NCBI GenBank assembly: GCA_029058745.1
Contig: JAIDXM010000108.1
Location: 1-42,459 of the forward strand
Reading direction: 5' to 3'
Origin: Muribaculaceae bacterium
GTDB lineage: Bacteria; Bacteroidota; Bacteroidia; Bacteroidales; Muribaculaceae
DNA length: 42,459 nt
A program made the translations under genes and the position numbers. Shown here one piece after another: positions 26,614 through 35,364 of the stretch; within the stretch, counting starts at the first letter, position 1; the number at the start of each line of letters is the position of its first letter. The notes below the pieces were generated by a model. It was given only the letters and a program-made list of their open reading frames with translations, did no database searches and was not told where the DNA came from.

Positions 26614-27165
26614 TTATGAAATTATTGCCAACATCCTCACAGGAGTGTCTCCTATGGCTCTCATTCCGTGAGGCTTCCTGGCATCAAACATTATCGTGTC
26701 GCCGGGATTGAGCACATTCGCCTTCCCCGCCACTGTTATCTCGAGGGTTCCTTCCACTACATAGTTAAATTCCTGCCCTTCATGTGAATTGAGCGCAAGA
26801 GGGCCCTCCTGACGCGAAGGCTCAACCGTCACCATAAACGGGGCCATGACACGATGCTGGAATCCGGCGGCCAGATCCTGATAGCTGTAGGCCCCGGTAC
26901 GCTCCACCTTTACACCCCGGCCCGCACGGGTGATGAAATAAGAGTTCATATTCGGCTCGCTACCAAACATCAACGCTGTCATCTCCACTCCGCAAGCCGA
27001 CGACAAAGAGTGAAGGAAACTAACCGGTATATCTACCGTGCCACTCTCATATTCCTCAAGTTGCGCGGCTGATATGCCGCATTGCCCGGCCATATCCTCC
27101 AGTCCGAGGTCAAGGGCATCGCGCAATCCGCGAAGCCGCTCGGCAATCTGTTGTATGAAATACAT
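26614..27165 (-). CDS. XRE-family regulator with cupin domain
   Basis: A 183-residue DNA-binding regulator. The N-terminal ~65 residues are an HTH_3 domain (IAERLRGLRDALDLGLEDMA, ISAAQLEEYESGTVDIPVSF). The C-terminal ~70 residues form a cupin_2 barrel (NSHEGQEFNYVVEGTLEITV, LNPGDTIMFDARKPHGMRA) that usually binds a small-molecule effector. I use the ATG at 27165; upstream in-frame starts would add a non-homologous segment that includes the promoter box. It is paired with the acyl-CoA ligase 13 bases downstream, a common arrangement in Bacteroidota, so its effector is probably the acid or CoA ester handled by that enzyme. Confidence 0.9.
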   Translation of the reverse strand: MYFIQQIAERLRGLRDALDLGLEDMAGQCGISAAQLEEYESGTVDIPVSFLHSLSSACGVEMTALMFGSEPNMNSYFITRAGRGVKVERTGAYSYQDLAAGFQHRVMAPFMVTVEPSRQEGPLALNSHEGQEFNYVVEGTLEITVAGKANVLNPGDTIMFDARKPHGMRAIGDTPVRMLAIIS

Positions 27166-27186
27166 AGCTTTATATAGTTTAAAACG

Positions 27187-27194
27187 CAAAGTTA
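27187..27194 (-). promoter_or_regulatory. Promoter -7 box of the XRE-cupin/acyl-CoA ligase unit
   Basis: CAAAGTTA on the plus strand reads TAACTTTG on the minus strand, ending 21 bases before the ATG at 27165. The -33 region shows no clear TTTG. Confidence 0.65.
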
Positions 27195-27373
27195 GCAACT
27201 TTTCCATAACCATATCATTCCACAACAAAAAAAATGTCGCTCCTGGCTGTATGACCCGACTAACAATGATAAAATCACGGAGGCTATTATCATTCGGTTA
27301 TCTGTATGATGTGCCGATGAATCATATCCTCTTTTATTTACAAAAAATTATTGGCAATTTGCATCGCTTTTAT

Positions 27374-27381
27374 TATTTTTG
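27374..27381 (+). promoter_or_regulatory. Promoter -7 box of the LRR protein gene
   Basis: TATTTTTG, with ATTG (27350-27353) 20 bases upstream. The box ends 12 bases before the ATG at 27394, so the mRNA would be nearly leaderless. The in-frame TTG at 27379 lies inside the box and cannot be the start. Confidence 0.65.
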
Positions 27382-27393
27382 CAAAAAAAATTA

Positions 27394-28239
27394 ATGATTA
27401 GACTGCTTTCTTGTTTCTTGATGCTTACGGCATGGCTCAATGCCGACGCTATCTCCGCGTTTGCCCGGAAAACCTGCGGCTTGACAGCGGGCGACTCTGT
27501 AGCCATAGTGCCGCACGGAATCACAGAAATCCCTGAATACGCTTTCGCAGATTGCATACATCTGAAAAGAGTGGAGCTTCCAGAAGGTCTCACTAAGATT
27601 GGCGACTATGCGTTCCTCGGATGCGACTCTCTTATATCCATAGCATTCCCCACGTCTCTCACCGAACTTGGCGAGGGGGCGCTCAGAGAATGCCGCTCAC
27701 TCTCCTCGGTTGTGATTCCCGATGGTGTCAGGAAAATTCCCCGCTACCTCTGCGCATGGAACATATCTCTTAAATCGGTGAGCCTCCCATCGGGAACAAG
27801 AGACATCGGAAGCCACGCGTTTGCCTACTGCAAGAGTCTGGAGTCAATTGACATTCCCAAGCATGTAGCCCACATCGGAAGCAATGTTTTCAGTTGTTGC
27901 TCCTCTCTACGCGAAATCCAGATTCCCTCATCAGTGACTGAGCTCGAATCTTACGCCTTCTCTGATTGTGTGTCGTTGACAAAAGCCGTCCTGCCGGCCA
28001 ACGACAGACTGCTTGGCGAACTCCTGTTCACCGGTTGCCGCGACATCAGGGAGATTGTGTGCCTAAGCCCCACCCCTCCCCCATTCGACTGTGACAGTCC
28101 GTTGTTCGACCCTTCGGAAAGCTGTCTCTATAAACAATGCATCCTGAAAGTGGCTCCCGGAAAAGCCTCGCTCTACCATAGTGCCACATGCTGGGAGCTT
28201 TTCGAAAATATCGAGCAATCAATCACTCATAACCCGTAA
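27394..28239 (+). CDS. BspA-type leucine-rich repeat protein, exported
   Basis: A 281-residue secreted or surface protein. The signal peptide (MIRLLSCFLMLTAWLNADA) is followed by about six LRR_5 repeats of ~23 residues, each with a pattern such as IPEYAFADCIHLKRVELPEG, IGSHAFAYCKSLESIDIPK and LESYAFSDCVSLTKAVLP. Cysteine recurs at the same place in each repeat. The C-terminal part (ECLSPTPPPFD-like IVCLSPTPPPFDCDSPLFDP, then LYKQCILKVAPGKASLYHSA) is the usual cap of BspA-like proteins. These proteins often take part in adhesion or protein binding. The alpha/beta hydrolase follows 19 bases later and is likely cotranscribed. Confidence 0.85.
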   Translation: MIRLLSCFLMLTAWLNADAISAFARKTCGLTAGDSVAIVPHGITEIPEYAFADCIHLKRVELPEGLTKIGDYAFLGCDSLISIAFPTSLTELGEGALRECRSLSSVVIPDGVRKIPRYLCAWNISLKSVSLPSGTRDIGSHAFAYCKSLESIDIPKHVAHIGSNVFSCCSSLREIQIPSSVTELESYAFSDCVSLTKAVLPANDRLLGELLFTGCRDIREIVCLSPTPPPFDCDSPLFDPSESCLYKQCILKVAPGKASLYHSATCWELFENIEQSITHNP

Positions 28240-28258
28240 GGAGCGGGCACCCAATTAT

Positions 28259-29596
28259 ATGAAGAAATTTCTAATGACATTGACAGGCCTTATTATCGCG
28301 TGCCTCTCTGCGTCCCCACAGTCGCTCATCGGTGATTGGTCGGGAAAACTGCAGGTGACTCCTCAGGCATCCTTGAAACTTGTGTTCCATATAAGCGGCC
28401 AACCTGTCGTGTCGATGGACTCACCTGACCAAGGAGCCTATGGGATTGCCGGCGATGTGGCGTTCCTGTCTGCCGACTCAGTATGCATAAAGGTGCCAAA
28501 ACTGATGATGGGCTTCTCTGGACGGCTCCGCGACGGCAGGATTGAAGGCACGTTCGAACAAAGAGGCATGAAACTGCCGCTCACACTCGAACCCGGAGAG
28601 GCAAAACCTGCCCGCCCTCAGACTCCGCAACCACCTTTCCCCTATTCCTCTGAGGAAATCATTATCACTCATGGCGACGTTTCCTTGGGAGCCACCCTCA
28701 CAATACCCGACAGACCGTTGCCTTCTCTCCCCGTGGCGGTGATGGTGACTGGCAGTGGCCCCCAGAATCGCGATGAGGAAGTGTTTGGACACCGACCGTT
28801 CGCCGTAATCGCCGACTATCTCGCCCGCAACGGGATTGCCTCGATAAGATACGATGACCGTGGCGTCGGAAAATCAAAAGGGGACGTGACTGCCGCCACC
28901 ACCGCAGATTTTGCTGAGGACGCGCAGGCCGTGGCCGATTGGGCCCGTGCCAACAAGGATTTCGGGAAAGTCGGGATAATCGGTCATAGCGAAGGGGGGA
29001 TAATCGCATTCATGCTTGGCGCGAAACCGCAAAACCTTGACTTCATTGTCTCTGTGGCCGGCCCGGCAGTGAGAGGAGACAGCATTCTTGTGTTCCAGAA
29101 CCTCAACGCCCTCTCAAAGGCCGGGGTGGAAGATTCGGTCGCCTCCATATTTGGCGAAGCGCTACGCAAGGCCTTCTCTCTTAAAATCGGAAATCCCGAC
29201 ATGACACTGTCTGACGAGGCTCTGTCGGAAATATACCCTTCGTGGAACGACTCGGCCACCACTCGTCAACTGGCCGAAGGGATACGCGGCTTGTTCCGTG
29301 GCGACATGACTCCATGGATGCAACATTTCATATCATATTCCCCATCCGCAGCCCTAAAGTCTCTGTCAATTCCGGCATTCCTCATATATGGAGAGAAAGA
29401 CATGCAGGTGCCCCCTTCGCTCAATGCCGGCGAGGCTCTTAGAAATGCTCCGGGAGCCACTGTAAAAATCTATCCGAAGCTCAACCATCTGATGCAACAT
29501 GCCGTCACAGGCAATGTCGAGGAATACAACAGTATCGAGGAAACCATATCCCCTGAGGTGCTCTCCGACATCGCCGCGTTCATAGCAACCCAGTAA
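28259..29596 (+). CDS. Exported alpha/beta hydrolase
   Basis: A 445-residue periplasmic or surface serine hydrolase. The signal peptide MKKFLMTLTGLIIACLSASP precedes a ~110-residue beta-rich N-terminal domain (LIGDWSGKLQVTPQASLKLV, RDGRIEGTFEQRGMKLPLTL). The hydrolase core has DDRGVGKSKGD, the nucleophile elbow GHSEGG, the acid in YGEKDMQVPP and the His in LNHLMQHA. This matches the Bacteroidota hydrolases annotated as S9-like or carboxylesterase. The substrate is unknown. I start at the ATG at 28259 because it opens the signal peptide; the earlier frame overlaps the LRR gene. A 54-bp palindrome lies 39 bases past the stop. Confidence 0.88.
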   Translation: MKKFLMTLTGLIIACLSASPQSLIGDWSGKLQVTPQASLKLVFHISGQPVVSMDSPDQGAYGIAGDVAFLSADSVCIKVPKLMMGFSGRLRDGRIEGTFEQRGMKLPLTLEPGEAKPARPQTPQPPFPYSSEEIIITHGDVSLGATLTIPDRPLPSLPVAVMVTGSGPQNRDEEVFGHRPFAVIADYLARNGIASIRYDDRGVGKSKGDVTAATTADFAEDAQAVADWARANKDFGKVGIIGHSEGGIIAFMLGAKPQNLDFIVSVAGPAVRGDSILVFQNLNALSKAGVEDSVASIFGEALRKAFSLKIGNPDMTLSDEALSEIYPSWNDSATTRQLAEGIRGLFRGDMTPWMQHFISYSPSAALKSLSIPAFLIYGEKDMQVPPSLNAGEALRNAPGATVKIYPKLNHLMQHAVTGNVEEYNSIEETISPEVLSDIAAFIATQ

Positions 29597-29635
29597 CACG
29601 CAGAACGACTCACTATGACTTGATGCTTTTTGGAC

Positions 29636-29689
29636 ATTTAATATCCTGATAAAATGATAATTAATTATCATTTTATCAGGATATTAAAT
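29636..29689. repeat. 54-bp perfect palindrome
   Basis: Every base from 29636 to 29662 pairs with 29663-29689 with no loop (centre at 29662/29663). It is AT-rich apart from two CCTGA/TCAGG blocks. It lies between the hydrolase stop and the convergent tRNA gene. As RNA it would form a very long hairpin with a T/A-rich end, so a bidirectional terminator is the simplest role; a protein-binding site is also possible. Confidence 0.95.
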
Positions 29690-29798
29690 ATTCTAAACTA
29701 AGAATTAGTTGCAGTCACACTTACGTGGCATGGCTATGGAAAAGCGCGTACCACACGGCTCAGGAAATGTACCAGAGGTGCTCCACACATACGGATAC

Positions 29799-29824
29799 AA
29801 AAAAGAGCCACTCGAAAGTGACCC
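29799..29824 (-). terminator. Intrinsic terminator of tRNA-Arg
   Basis: On the minus strand GGGTCACT and AGTGGCTC pair over 8 bp (two G-U) around TTCG and are followed by six T. It lies five bases beyond the tRNA 3' end. Confidence 0.85.
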
Positions 29825-29829
29825 TTCTG

Positions 29830-29903
29830 TGATCCGGTTGGGATTCGAACCCAAGACCCACAGCTTAGAAGGCTGTTGCTCTATCCAGCTGAGCTACCAG
29901 ACC
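29830..29903 (-). tRNA. tRNA-Arg (anticodon TCT)
   Basis: A 74-base cloverleaf on the minus strand. The acceptor arm GGTCTGG pairs with CCGGATC (two wobbles) with discriminator A. The D-arm is AGCTCAGCTGGATAGAGC, the anticodon loop CCTTCTAAG reads AGA, and the T-arm has GGTTCGAATCC. CCA is not encoded. It has its own promoter box and terminator, so it is a single-gene unit. Confidence 0.97.
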
Positions 29904-29937
29904 GGCCTGAAAACAGGATAGACTCCGTTTTCTGTTG

Positions 29938-29945
29938 CAAAGTTA
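29938..29945 (-). promoter_or_regulatory. Promoter -7 box of tRNA-Arg
   Basis: CAAAGTTA on the plus strand is TAACTTTG on the minus strand, 34 bases upstream of the tRNA 5' end. Confidence 0.7.
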
Positions 29946-30245
29946 ATCATTTTTTGTGGAATCCACCATCCTTTGCCTCAACTTTTTTGCATTTTTTATA
30001 ATTACAATCGTTCCACCGACCAAATCAGTGCGCTCTAACTATAGGTGAGTTACCATTCCACACTAAAATCATACCGTATCTATTGGCCGATTATACCCCG
30101 TAACCGCAATTCGATTATCCTGACCCCTCCTATAATGCATTACGTCTTTTAACACAGTGCCGGCTACTACATATTTTTTTGACACTACCGTACAATCGGG
30201 GTCTTTTTTGGAACAATATTGAACCTCCATCCTGATTCTTTGTGA

Positions 30246-30253
30246 TAGCTTTG
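30246..30253 (+). promoter_or_regulatory. Possible promoter -7 box of the GH110 gene
   Basis: TAGCTTTG matches TAnnTTTG. The nearest -33-like elements (ATTG at 30218, TTTG at 30207) are spaced 24 and 35 bases, so the match is weak. Confidence 0.4.
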
Positions 30254-30340
30254 CAATCACAATTCCAAAACTCCTCCTGGTCTCTCATCGGCCAGTGTGT
30301 TTTCCGTAATGATATTTCATACAGAAACCTAATATTACCC

Positions 30341-32122
30341 ATGAACAAATACCAGCTGACAACAATCGCGGTCGCGTATGTAATGGCCTCTTCCCACGCA
30401 GGCATGCACGCGTCCTCCACTGAAATCACCTCTCCTTCCGGCAACAACACCGAGAAGATCCCAGGCATAATCTATCTGAAAGATTATCTGCACGGCGACG
30501 AGGCTTCCACCGACGCGGTGCCGGCAATCCGTGCCGCTCTCGCGGACGCAAGAAAAAGCAATGCCTCCGTGCTCGCGCTTCCGGGCGGGGAACTACGACT
30601 GCGTCCGGAAAAGGCGTTTGAGAAATACCAGTTCATATCCAACAACGACGAGAGTCTCAAGCGTATCGCGTTCCAGCTCGAGGGGATGGAGAACTTCACG
30701 ATACAAGGAAACGGCACTTCCCTGCTCTTCACTGGCTTCATCTCCCCCTTCAACCTTGAGGACTGCCGCAACGTCACCATAGAGGACATTGCCATCGACT
30801 ACACCCGCACCTTCAACTCCGAGGGGATAATCACCAATGTGTTCGATGGCGGCATCGACGTGAAATTCCCCGACGACTACATCACTGATATCTCCAACGG
30901 ACTTCTCCGTTTCAGAGACAAAGAAGGGACAGTGTATAAATACTCCTCGATGCTTGAGTTTGACACCGAAAAGCGCGAGCCGGCTCTCTACGCCCACGAC
31001 ATATGGCTTTGGGGTGGCGGTGTGCAGGCCACCAAGAATGAAGACGGCTCATACCGTATCAAAGGGGATAAAATGACTGGCACTCCCGGCAACACGATGA
31101 TTTTCGGAGCCGCCGCACGTTATAACCCCGGCTTCACACTTGCCGACTGTTCCGGAATCACTATAAAGGATGTCAACCTGTATCATTGCGGCGGAATGGG
31201 AGTGATAGCCCAAAGAAGCGATGACATCGAACTGAACAGACTGAGGGTGGTGCCGGCTCCAGGAAAGAACCGCATGACCTCAATCACCGCCGACGCCACC
31301 CATTTCGTCAACTGCGGCGGATACATCCGGATGATTGACTGTGTATTCGAGAATCAGAAGGATGACGCCACAAACATCCACGGACTCTATATGGCTGTGG
31401 ATTCGGTGACAGCTCCCGACCGTATTATTGCAAGATGGAGAAATTCCGGCCAGTATGGCGTGGATTTCATAAAACCGGGTATGACCCTGGAAATTGCCGA
31501 CAATGAGAACGTCACGACATATGCGCGTAGAGTTGTGAGGGATGTGACCCGGCTCAACAAGATATACACCGAGATTTCATTCACGGAGCCGCTGCCTGCC
31601 GACGTGAGAAGAAACCACGTCATAGCCGCCGACGACCGTTATCCTGAAGTCCTAATAAAGGGATGCCGGATGAGGGGGAACCGTGCCCGCGGACTCCTCC
31701 TGGGTTCTCGTGGCAAGACGGTGGTTGAAGACTGCTATTTCCATATTCCGGGGGCAGCGATTCTCTTCGAAGGTGACGGGAACTACTGGTTTGAGCAGTC
31801 GGGAGTACGCGACGTGACGATACGAGACAATACCTTCGAGAACGGCAACTACGGCTACTCCAACTGGGGAAGCGCATGTATCGCCGTAGGGAGCGGCATA
31901 CCCAAAAGGGAAGGCACCATATACCACCGCAACATCAAAGTGACCGGCAATACCTTCCGTGTCTTCGATCCACGAATCATAAACCTATATTGTGTTGACG
32001 GATTCGAGTTCACACCCGACAATAAGATAATAATGACCGATGACTACCCCTACGGTTTGAAAGAGACCCGCAATTTCATCCACGACAACTGCTCAAACAT
32101 CAAAATCAAAACGAAAAAATGA
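30341..32122 (+). CDS. GH110 family alpha-1,3-galactosidase, exported
   Basis: Predicted exported exo-glycosidase that removes terminal alpha-1,3-linked galactose, as on blood-group B or linear alpha-Gal glycans. The signal peptide (MNKYQLTTIAVAYVMASSHA) is followed by a right-handed parallel beta-helix with repeated turns (LEDCRNVTIEDIAIDYTRTF, LADCSGITIKDVNLYHCGG, VLIKGCRMRGNRARGLLLGS). The block TADATHFVNCGG plus CVFENQKDDATNIHGLYM holds Asp residues typical of the GH110 active site. 593 residues fits the family. The ATG at 30341 opens the signal. Its stop overlaps the next ATG by four bases. Whether it is strictly B-specific or also cuts linear alpha-Gal cannot be told. Confidence 0.82.
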   Translation: MNKYQLTTIAVAYVMASSHAGMHASSTEITSPSGNNTEKIPGIIYLKDYLHGDEASTDAVPAIRAALADARKSNASVLALPGGELRLRPEKAFEKYQFISNNDESLKRIAFQLEGMENFTIQGNGTSLLFTGFISPFNLEDCRNVTIEDIAIDYTRTFNSEGIITNVFDGGIDVKFPDDYITDISNGLLRFRDKEGTVYKYSSMLEFDTEKREPALYAHDIWLWGGGVQATKNEDGSYRIKGDKMTGTPGNTMIFGAAARYNPGFTLADCSGITIKDVNLYHCGGMGVIAQRSDDIELNRLRVVPAPGKNRMTSITADATHFVNCGGYIRMIDCVFENQKDDATNIHGLYMAVDSVTAPDRIIARWRNSGQYGVDFIKPGMTLEIADNENVTTYARRVVRDVTRLNKIYTEISFTEPLPADVRRNHVIAADDRYPEVLIKGCRMRGNRARGLLLGSRGKTVVEDCYFHIPGAAILFEGDGNYWFEQSGVRDVTIRDNTFENGNYGYSNWGSACIAVGSGIPKREGTIYHRNIKVTGNTFRVFDPRIINLYCVDGFEFTPDNKIIMTDDYPYGLKETRNFIHDNCSNIKIKTKK

Positions 32123-33606
32123 GAACGCTCCCCTCCATTACCTCCCGCATTCTCTCCTCTATAATTACAGTCATTGTCTGGTGTATCGCTCCGTCTGCCG
32201 ACGCCAAGGTGACGCTTCCGTCTGTCATCTCCGACAACATGGTTCTACAGCGGAATTCCGATGTCAATCTATGGGGCAACGCCACACCCGGAAAGAAAGT
32301 TACGGTGGTTCCGTCATGGAACGGCAAGAAATACTCCACCATGGCTGACAACGAAGGAAAATGGAAACTGAAAATCGCCACAACGGATGCCGGCGGCCCA
32401 TATACCATAAAAATCAGTGACGGAGAACAGGTGAGGCTCGACAATATCCTTCTTGGAGAGGTATGGATATGCGGAGGTCAGTCCAACATGGAAATGCAGG
32501 TGCACGGATTCATGCATCAGCCGGTAAAAGGGTCTGTCGATGCAATCCTGGATGCCACAAACCACCCCGGGATGAGATTCTTTACAGTAGGGCGCGCATC
32601 CCTCGACACCCCGGCGGACGACTGCTCCGGAGAATGGCTCCTGTCAACACCTGAGGCAGTGGCCAACTTCTCGGCCGCCGCATACTTTTTCGGACATCTC
32701 CTTAACACTGTTCTCGGAGTTCCGGTAGGACTTGTCACCACCAATTGGGGAGGGTCGCCTGTAGAGACATGGATGGCGGAAGAGATTTTTGAGACGGTGG
32801 AGGGAATCGACAAAGATTTCTGTCGTAGAAACAATTATGAGAACTCGGCGGTGGGAAGGCTGTTCAACGGAATGGTGAACCCTATCACATCTTACACAGC
32901 CAAGGGATTCATATGGTACCAAGGAGAATCCAATAACCGTCGGCATGACGACTATGTGAAACTGCTGAAAGCCATGATAACCGACTGGAGAAGGAGATGG
33001 GACAATCCCTCAATGCCATTCTACATGGTGCAGATAGCCCCCTACCGCTACACAGGATATGATAATTTCGAACTCCCGTTGCTCATCGAAGCCCAGTATA
33101 AAGTGGCCCAAGAGATGGAAAATGTGGGAATTGCCGCCACCACAGACCTCGGAAATCCGGTAGGAATACACCCGGCACGCAAGAAAGAGGTGGGGGAACG
33201 TCTCGCATTCCTTGCCCTGCGTAATGATTATGGAGTGGAAGGCATTCCGCTGCCGGCGCCTACATACAAATCCATGAGAATAGCCGGCAATAAGGTAAAA
33301 CTTGAATTCAATAACCTCGACTGGCAGAAAGACTGGTGGGCCGGCAACAATTTCCACTCCTATCAAGACGACAGGTATATCCGTCCGCAAGGATTCGAAG
33401 TCGCCGGCGAAGACAGGGTGTTCCATAAGGCGGAAGGGAAATTCGGACACGGAGAAAACTACATCGAAGTGTATAGCGACAGCGTGCCAAATCCTGTAGC
33501 CGTGCGCTACTGTTTCCATAATTATGTCCCCGAGGCAAACGTTATGACATGCCTTGGACAGCCTCTCGTCCCATTCCGCACAGACCGTTGGGATGTGGAA
33601 TACTGA
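32119..33606 (+). CDS. Sialate O-acetylesterase (SASA family), exported
   Basis: A 495-residue esterase with a signal peptide (hydrophobic residues ~8-28). It is expected to remove O-acetyl groups from sialic acids or similar sugars on host glycans. Family blocks are WICGGQSNMEMQV (nucleophile Ser near residue 120), TTNWGGSPVETWM (oxyanion region), WYQGESNN (Asn/Gln block) and a late DLGNPVGIHPARKKEVGERL, which carries the catalytic Asp-His pair. A beta-sandwich (DVNLWGNATPGKKVTV) occupies the N-terminal ~100 residues. The ATGA overlap with GH110 shows translational coupling, so the pair acts together on capped mucin or glycoprotein chains. Confidence 0.92.
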   Translation: MRTLPSITSRILSSIITVIVWCIAPSADAKVTLPSVISDNMVLQRNSDVNLWGNATPGKKVTVVPSWNGKKYSTMADNEGKWKLKIATTDAGGPYTIKISDGEQVRLDNILLGEVWICGGQSNMEMQVHGFMHQPVKGSVDAILDATNHPGMRFFTVGRASLDTPADDCSGEWLLSTPEAVANFSAAAYFFGHLLNTVLGVPVGLVTTNWGGSPVETWMAEEIFETVEGIDKDFCRRNNYENSAVGRLFNGMVNPITSYTAKGFIWYQGESNNRRHDDYVKLLKAMITDWRRRWDNPSMPFYMVQIAPYRYTGYDNFELPLLIEAQYKVAQEMENVGIAATTDLGNPVGIHPARKKEVGERLAFLALRNDYGVEGIPLPAPTYKSMRIAGNKVKLEFNNLDWQKDWWAGNNFHSYQDDRYIRPQGFEVAGEDRVFHKAEGKFGHGENYIEVYSDSVPNPVAVRYCFHNYVPEANVMTCLGQPLVPFRTDRWDVEY

Positions 33607-33629
33607 GAAGCCTGTCTCAAAGCGTCAAA

Positions 33630-33677
33630 CTCCGGAATTTGTCCCGGCTCATCTCGCGTGTGGGGCGAATTCCGGAG
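33630..33677. terminator. Convergent terminator overlapping a gene end
   Basis: Arms 33630-33645 and 33662-33677 pair over 16 bp with two wobbles around a 16-base loop. The right arm lies within the last codons of the minus-strand membrane protein gene, so the structure serves as the SASA-side terminator while encoding protein on the other strand. There is no long T-run. Confidence 0.55.
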
Positions 33678-34227
33678 GGAGGATGTCGGAAGGATCCACT
33701 GAATCCACAGCCGTGATGACGGTCTTGCTGGAGCCGCGCCAAGGCAATGTTGCATGGTAACGACGATATTCCACCCTCACAGGGCGGCAGTCACGCTGTG
33801 CCTGCCTAAGCTTCCTGTAGTCGCCTCGATTGGCTACCGAGAATATGAAATCACGGCTGTATATACGGGTGGTGTCGGTAAGTTCCTTATACGGCAGGAG
33901 TACTCCCTCATATGTCTTGAAGACAGTGCCACGCCGCTCCACACTCTCCACATAGCCGTATTGGGTTGCCTCCTCTATATAAGGCGAGAAATAACGCATC
34001 CAACACGCCAATACAAACACAACCAACACGACAGCGACACCGAGCCAAAGCCATACACGCGACTTATTGCCCGGCTTCAGATGCTCCCACTCCGACTCCT
34101 CCTCCCAATAGTCAGGATCCTCCGGCTTATATACAGGTTTCTTGGGTTCCTTCACAGGCTCCGGGATATCGGGGCCGTCGAAAAAGTCATCTTTCTCCTG
34201 ATTAGGGTCCTTAGGTTCAAAAAGCAT
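33649..34227 (-). CDS. Single-pass membrane protein of unknown function
   Basis: A 192-residue protein. The first ~60 residues are acidic and Pro/Lys-rich (EPVKEPKKPVYKPEDPDYWE) and likely cytosolic. One TM helix follows (VWLWLGVAVVLVVFVLACWM). The remainder is a small extracytoplasmic beta-rich domain (YGYVESVERRGTVFKTYEGV, IYSRDFIFSVANRGDYRKL) similar to conserved Bacteroidales proteins without an assigned role. I use the ATG at 34227; the longer frame starts with TTG. Last gene of the tsaE-birA-flippase unit, 30 bases after the preceding gene. Confidence 0.75.
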   Translation of the reverse strand: MLFEPKDPNQEKDDFFDGPDIPEPVKEPKKPVYKPEDPDYWEEESEWEHLKPGNKSRVWLWLGVAVVLVVFVLACWMRYFSPYIEEATQYGYVESVERRGTVFKTYEGVLLPYKELTDTTRIYSRDFIFSVANRGDYRKLRQAQRDCRPVRVEYRRYHATLPWRGSSKTVITAVDSVDPSDILPPEFAPHAR

Positions 34228-34257
34228 AGCAATCAAATATTAATTCATAATTGTTTT

Positions 34258-35355
34258 TCACAACTCCTCCGCCTCCTCGATTGTCTTGTCCATAAGCTGA
34301 CGGTTAGCCTTTCGGCTCACAGATATATATGCCATGGTGAATATGCCGAGTATTATGAGCATTACAGTCTGGCCGCTCCATTGAAGCATTGAGAAGGCTG
34401 TGCCCTGCGCGTCATTCACGCCATATACGGCGAGTCCGAACATGATGGCAAGATTCCACGGCCCGAGACCTCCGTTCGATGGGATGGCCATGCTTATGGA
34501 ACTGAGCACGAAAGCCACGAGACACGGGGTGAGGCCTCCGGCCATTCCGGGCCCGTGGCAAAGCTCACGGGTAAAGTCGAACGCGTAGAACGCCACATAA
34601 AGCTGGAAATAATAGCACCCCCAGATGCAAAGGGTGAGCCAAAGGAACTGCCAGCGCCCCTTCATGCGAGCCACGACGCTGAAACCTGTCCACATATTCA
34701 GGGCCATCTCTTTCAGTTTCCTCACCACCACTGTGTCGCGGAACACCCTGAAAAGCGCCCATGCCACGACAGCGGCGCCACACAGAGCCGCCCAGAACCA
34801 CACCTGGGAAAGCATATCCACAAGTCCGCGTCCCACAGGATAGCGGGTGAGGAACGCCTCAAGAGCCGGAGAGGCGACTATCAGACACAACACAAGCAGA
34901 AGAAGCACCATCAGCGTGTCGGCAAGACGGTCGCCAATCATCGACCCCAGGACTGAGGTGAATGACGCCTTCTGTGAAGAGGAGATATATGTGCATCGCC
35001 ACACCTCCCCGAGACGGGGGAACACGAGATTCAGGGCATAGCATCCGAATATAGAGCAACACAAGGCCATGAACGGAGGTCGGATTCCGAGCGCCGACAA
35101 CTGAAGCCTCCACCTCGCAGCACGGAACACGTGAGAGAACACGCTTATCCCCATCGCGAGAAGAATCCAGCCATAGTCAACGCCATGTTTGATGAGATTC
35201 CACATCTCGGAAAAATTGACCTTATTGAACATATAGACCACCAGCAACACTGTGAGCGCAACCGGCAGACCATAGCGCAACGCCAGCCCGAGAGCCTTTT
35301 TCCATCCCGGCTCCACAACCTTTCCATCCCCCTTCACATCAGATATATTTTCCAT
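34258..35355 (-). CDS. Flippase-like / UPF0104 membrane protein
   Basis: A 365-residue integral membrane protein of the lysylphosphatidylglycerol synthetase TM-region/UPF0104 family. About eight TM helices are visible, with the family landmarks GWILLAMGISVFSHVFRAAR, CYALNLVFPRLGEVWRC, GDRLADTLMVLLLLV and SMAIPSNGGLGPWNLA. Relatives are annotated as lipid flippases or glycosyltransferase-associated proteins, but the catalytic half of MprF is absent, so aminoacyl-lipid synthesis is unlikely. It lies nine bases after birA in a minus-strand operon. Confidence 0.85.
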   Translation of the reverse strand: MENISDVKGDGKVVEPGWKKALGLALRYGLPVALTVLLVVYMFNKVNFSEMWNLIKHGVDYGWILLAMGISVFSHVFRAARWRLQLSALGIRPPFMALCCSIFGCYALNLVFPRLGEVWRCTYISSSQKASFTSVLGSMIGDRLADTLMVLLLLVLCLIVASPALEAFLTRYPVGRGLVDMLSQVWFWAALCGAAVVAWALFRVFRDTVVVRKLKEMALNMWTGFSVVARMKGRWQFLWLTLCIWGCYYFQLYVAFYAFDFTRELCHGPGMAGGLTPCLVAFVLSSISMAIPSNGGLGPWNLAIMFGLAVYGVNDAQGTAFSMLQWSGQTVMLIILGIFTMAYISVSRKANRQLMDKTIEEAEEL

Positions 35356-35364
35356 GTCAATCAG

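Larger units (their letters stand above)
29904..30340. other. Divergent intergenic region between tRNA-Arg and GH110
   Basis: 437 bases containing the tRNA promoter box (29938-29945) and one weak box toward GH110 (30246-30253). The rest is AT-rich. Open frames here look random. No RNA gene recognised. Confidence 0.55.

Noticed and set aside
29636..29903. Palindrome as an attachment site for an element in tRNA-Arg
   Set aside because: No copy of the tRNA 3' end, no integrase and no mobile genes are nearby.
29709..29921. 70-residue frame over the tRNA region
   Set aside because: It reads through a complete tRNA-Arg and its terminator, so it cannot be a gene.
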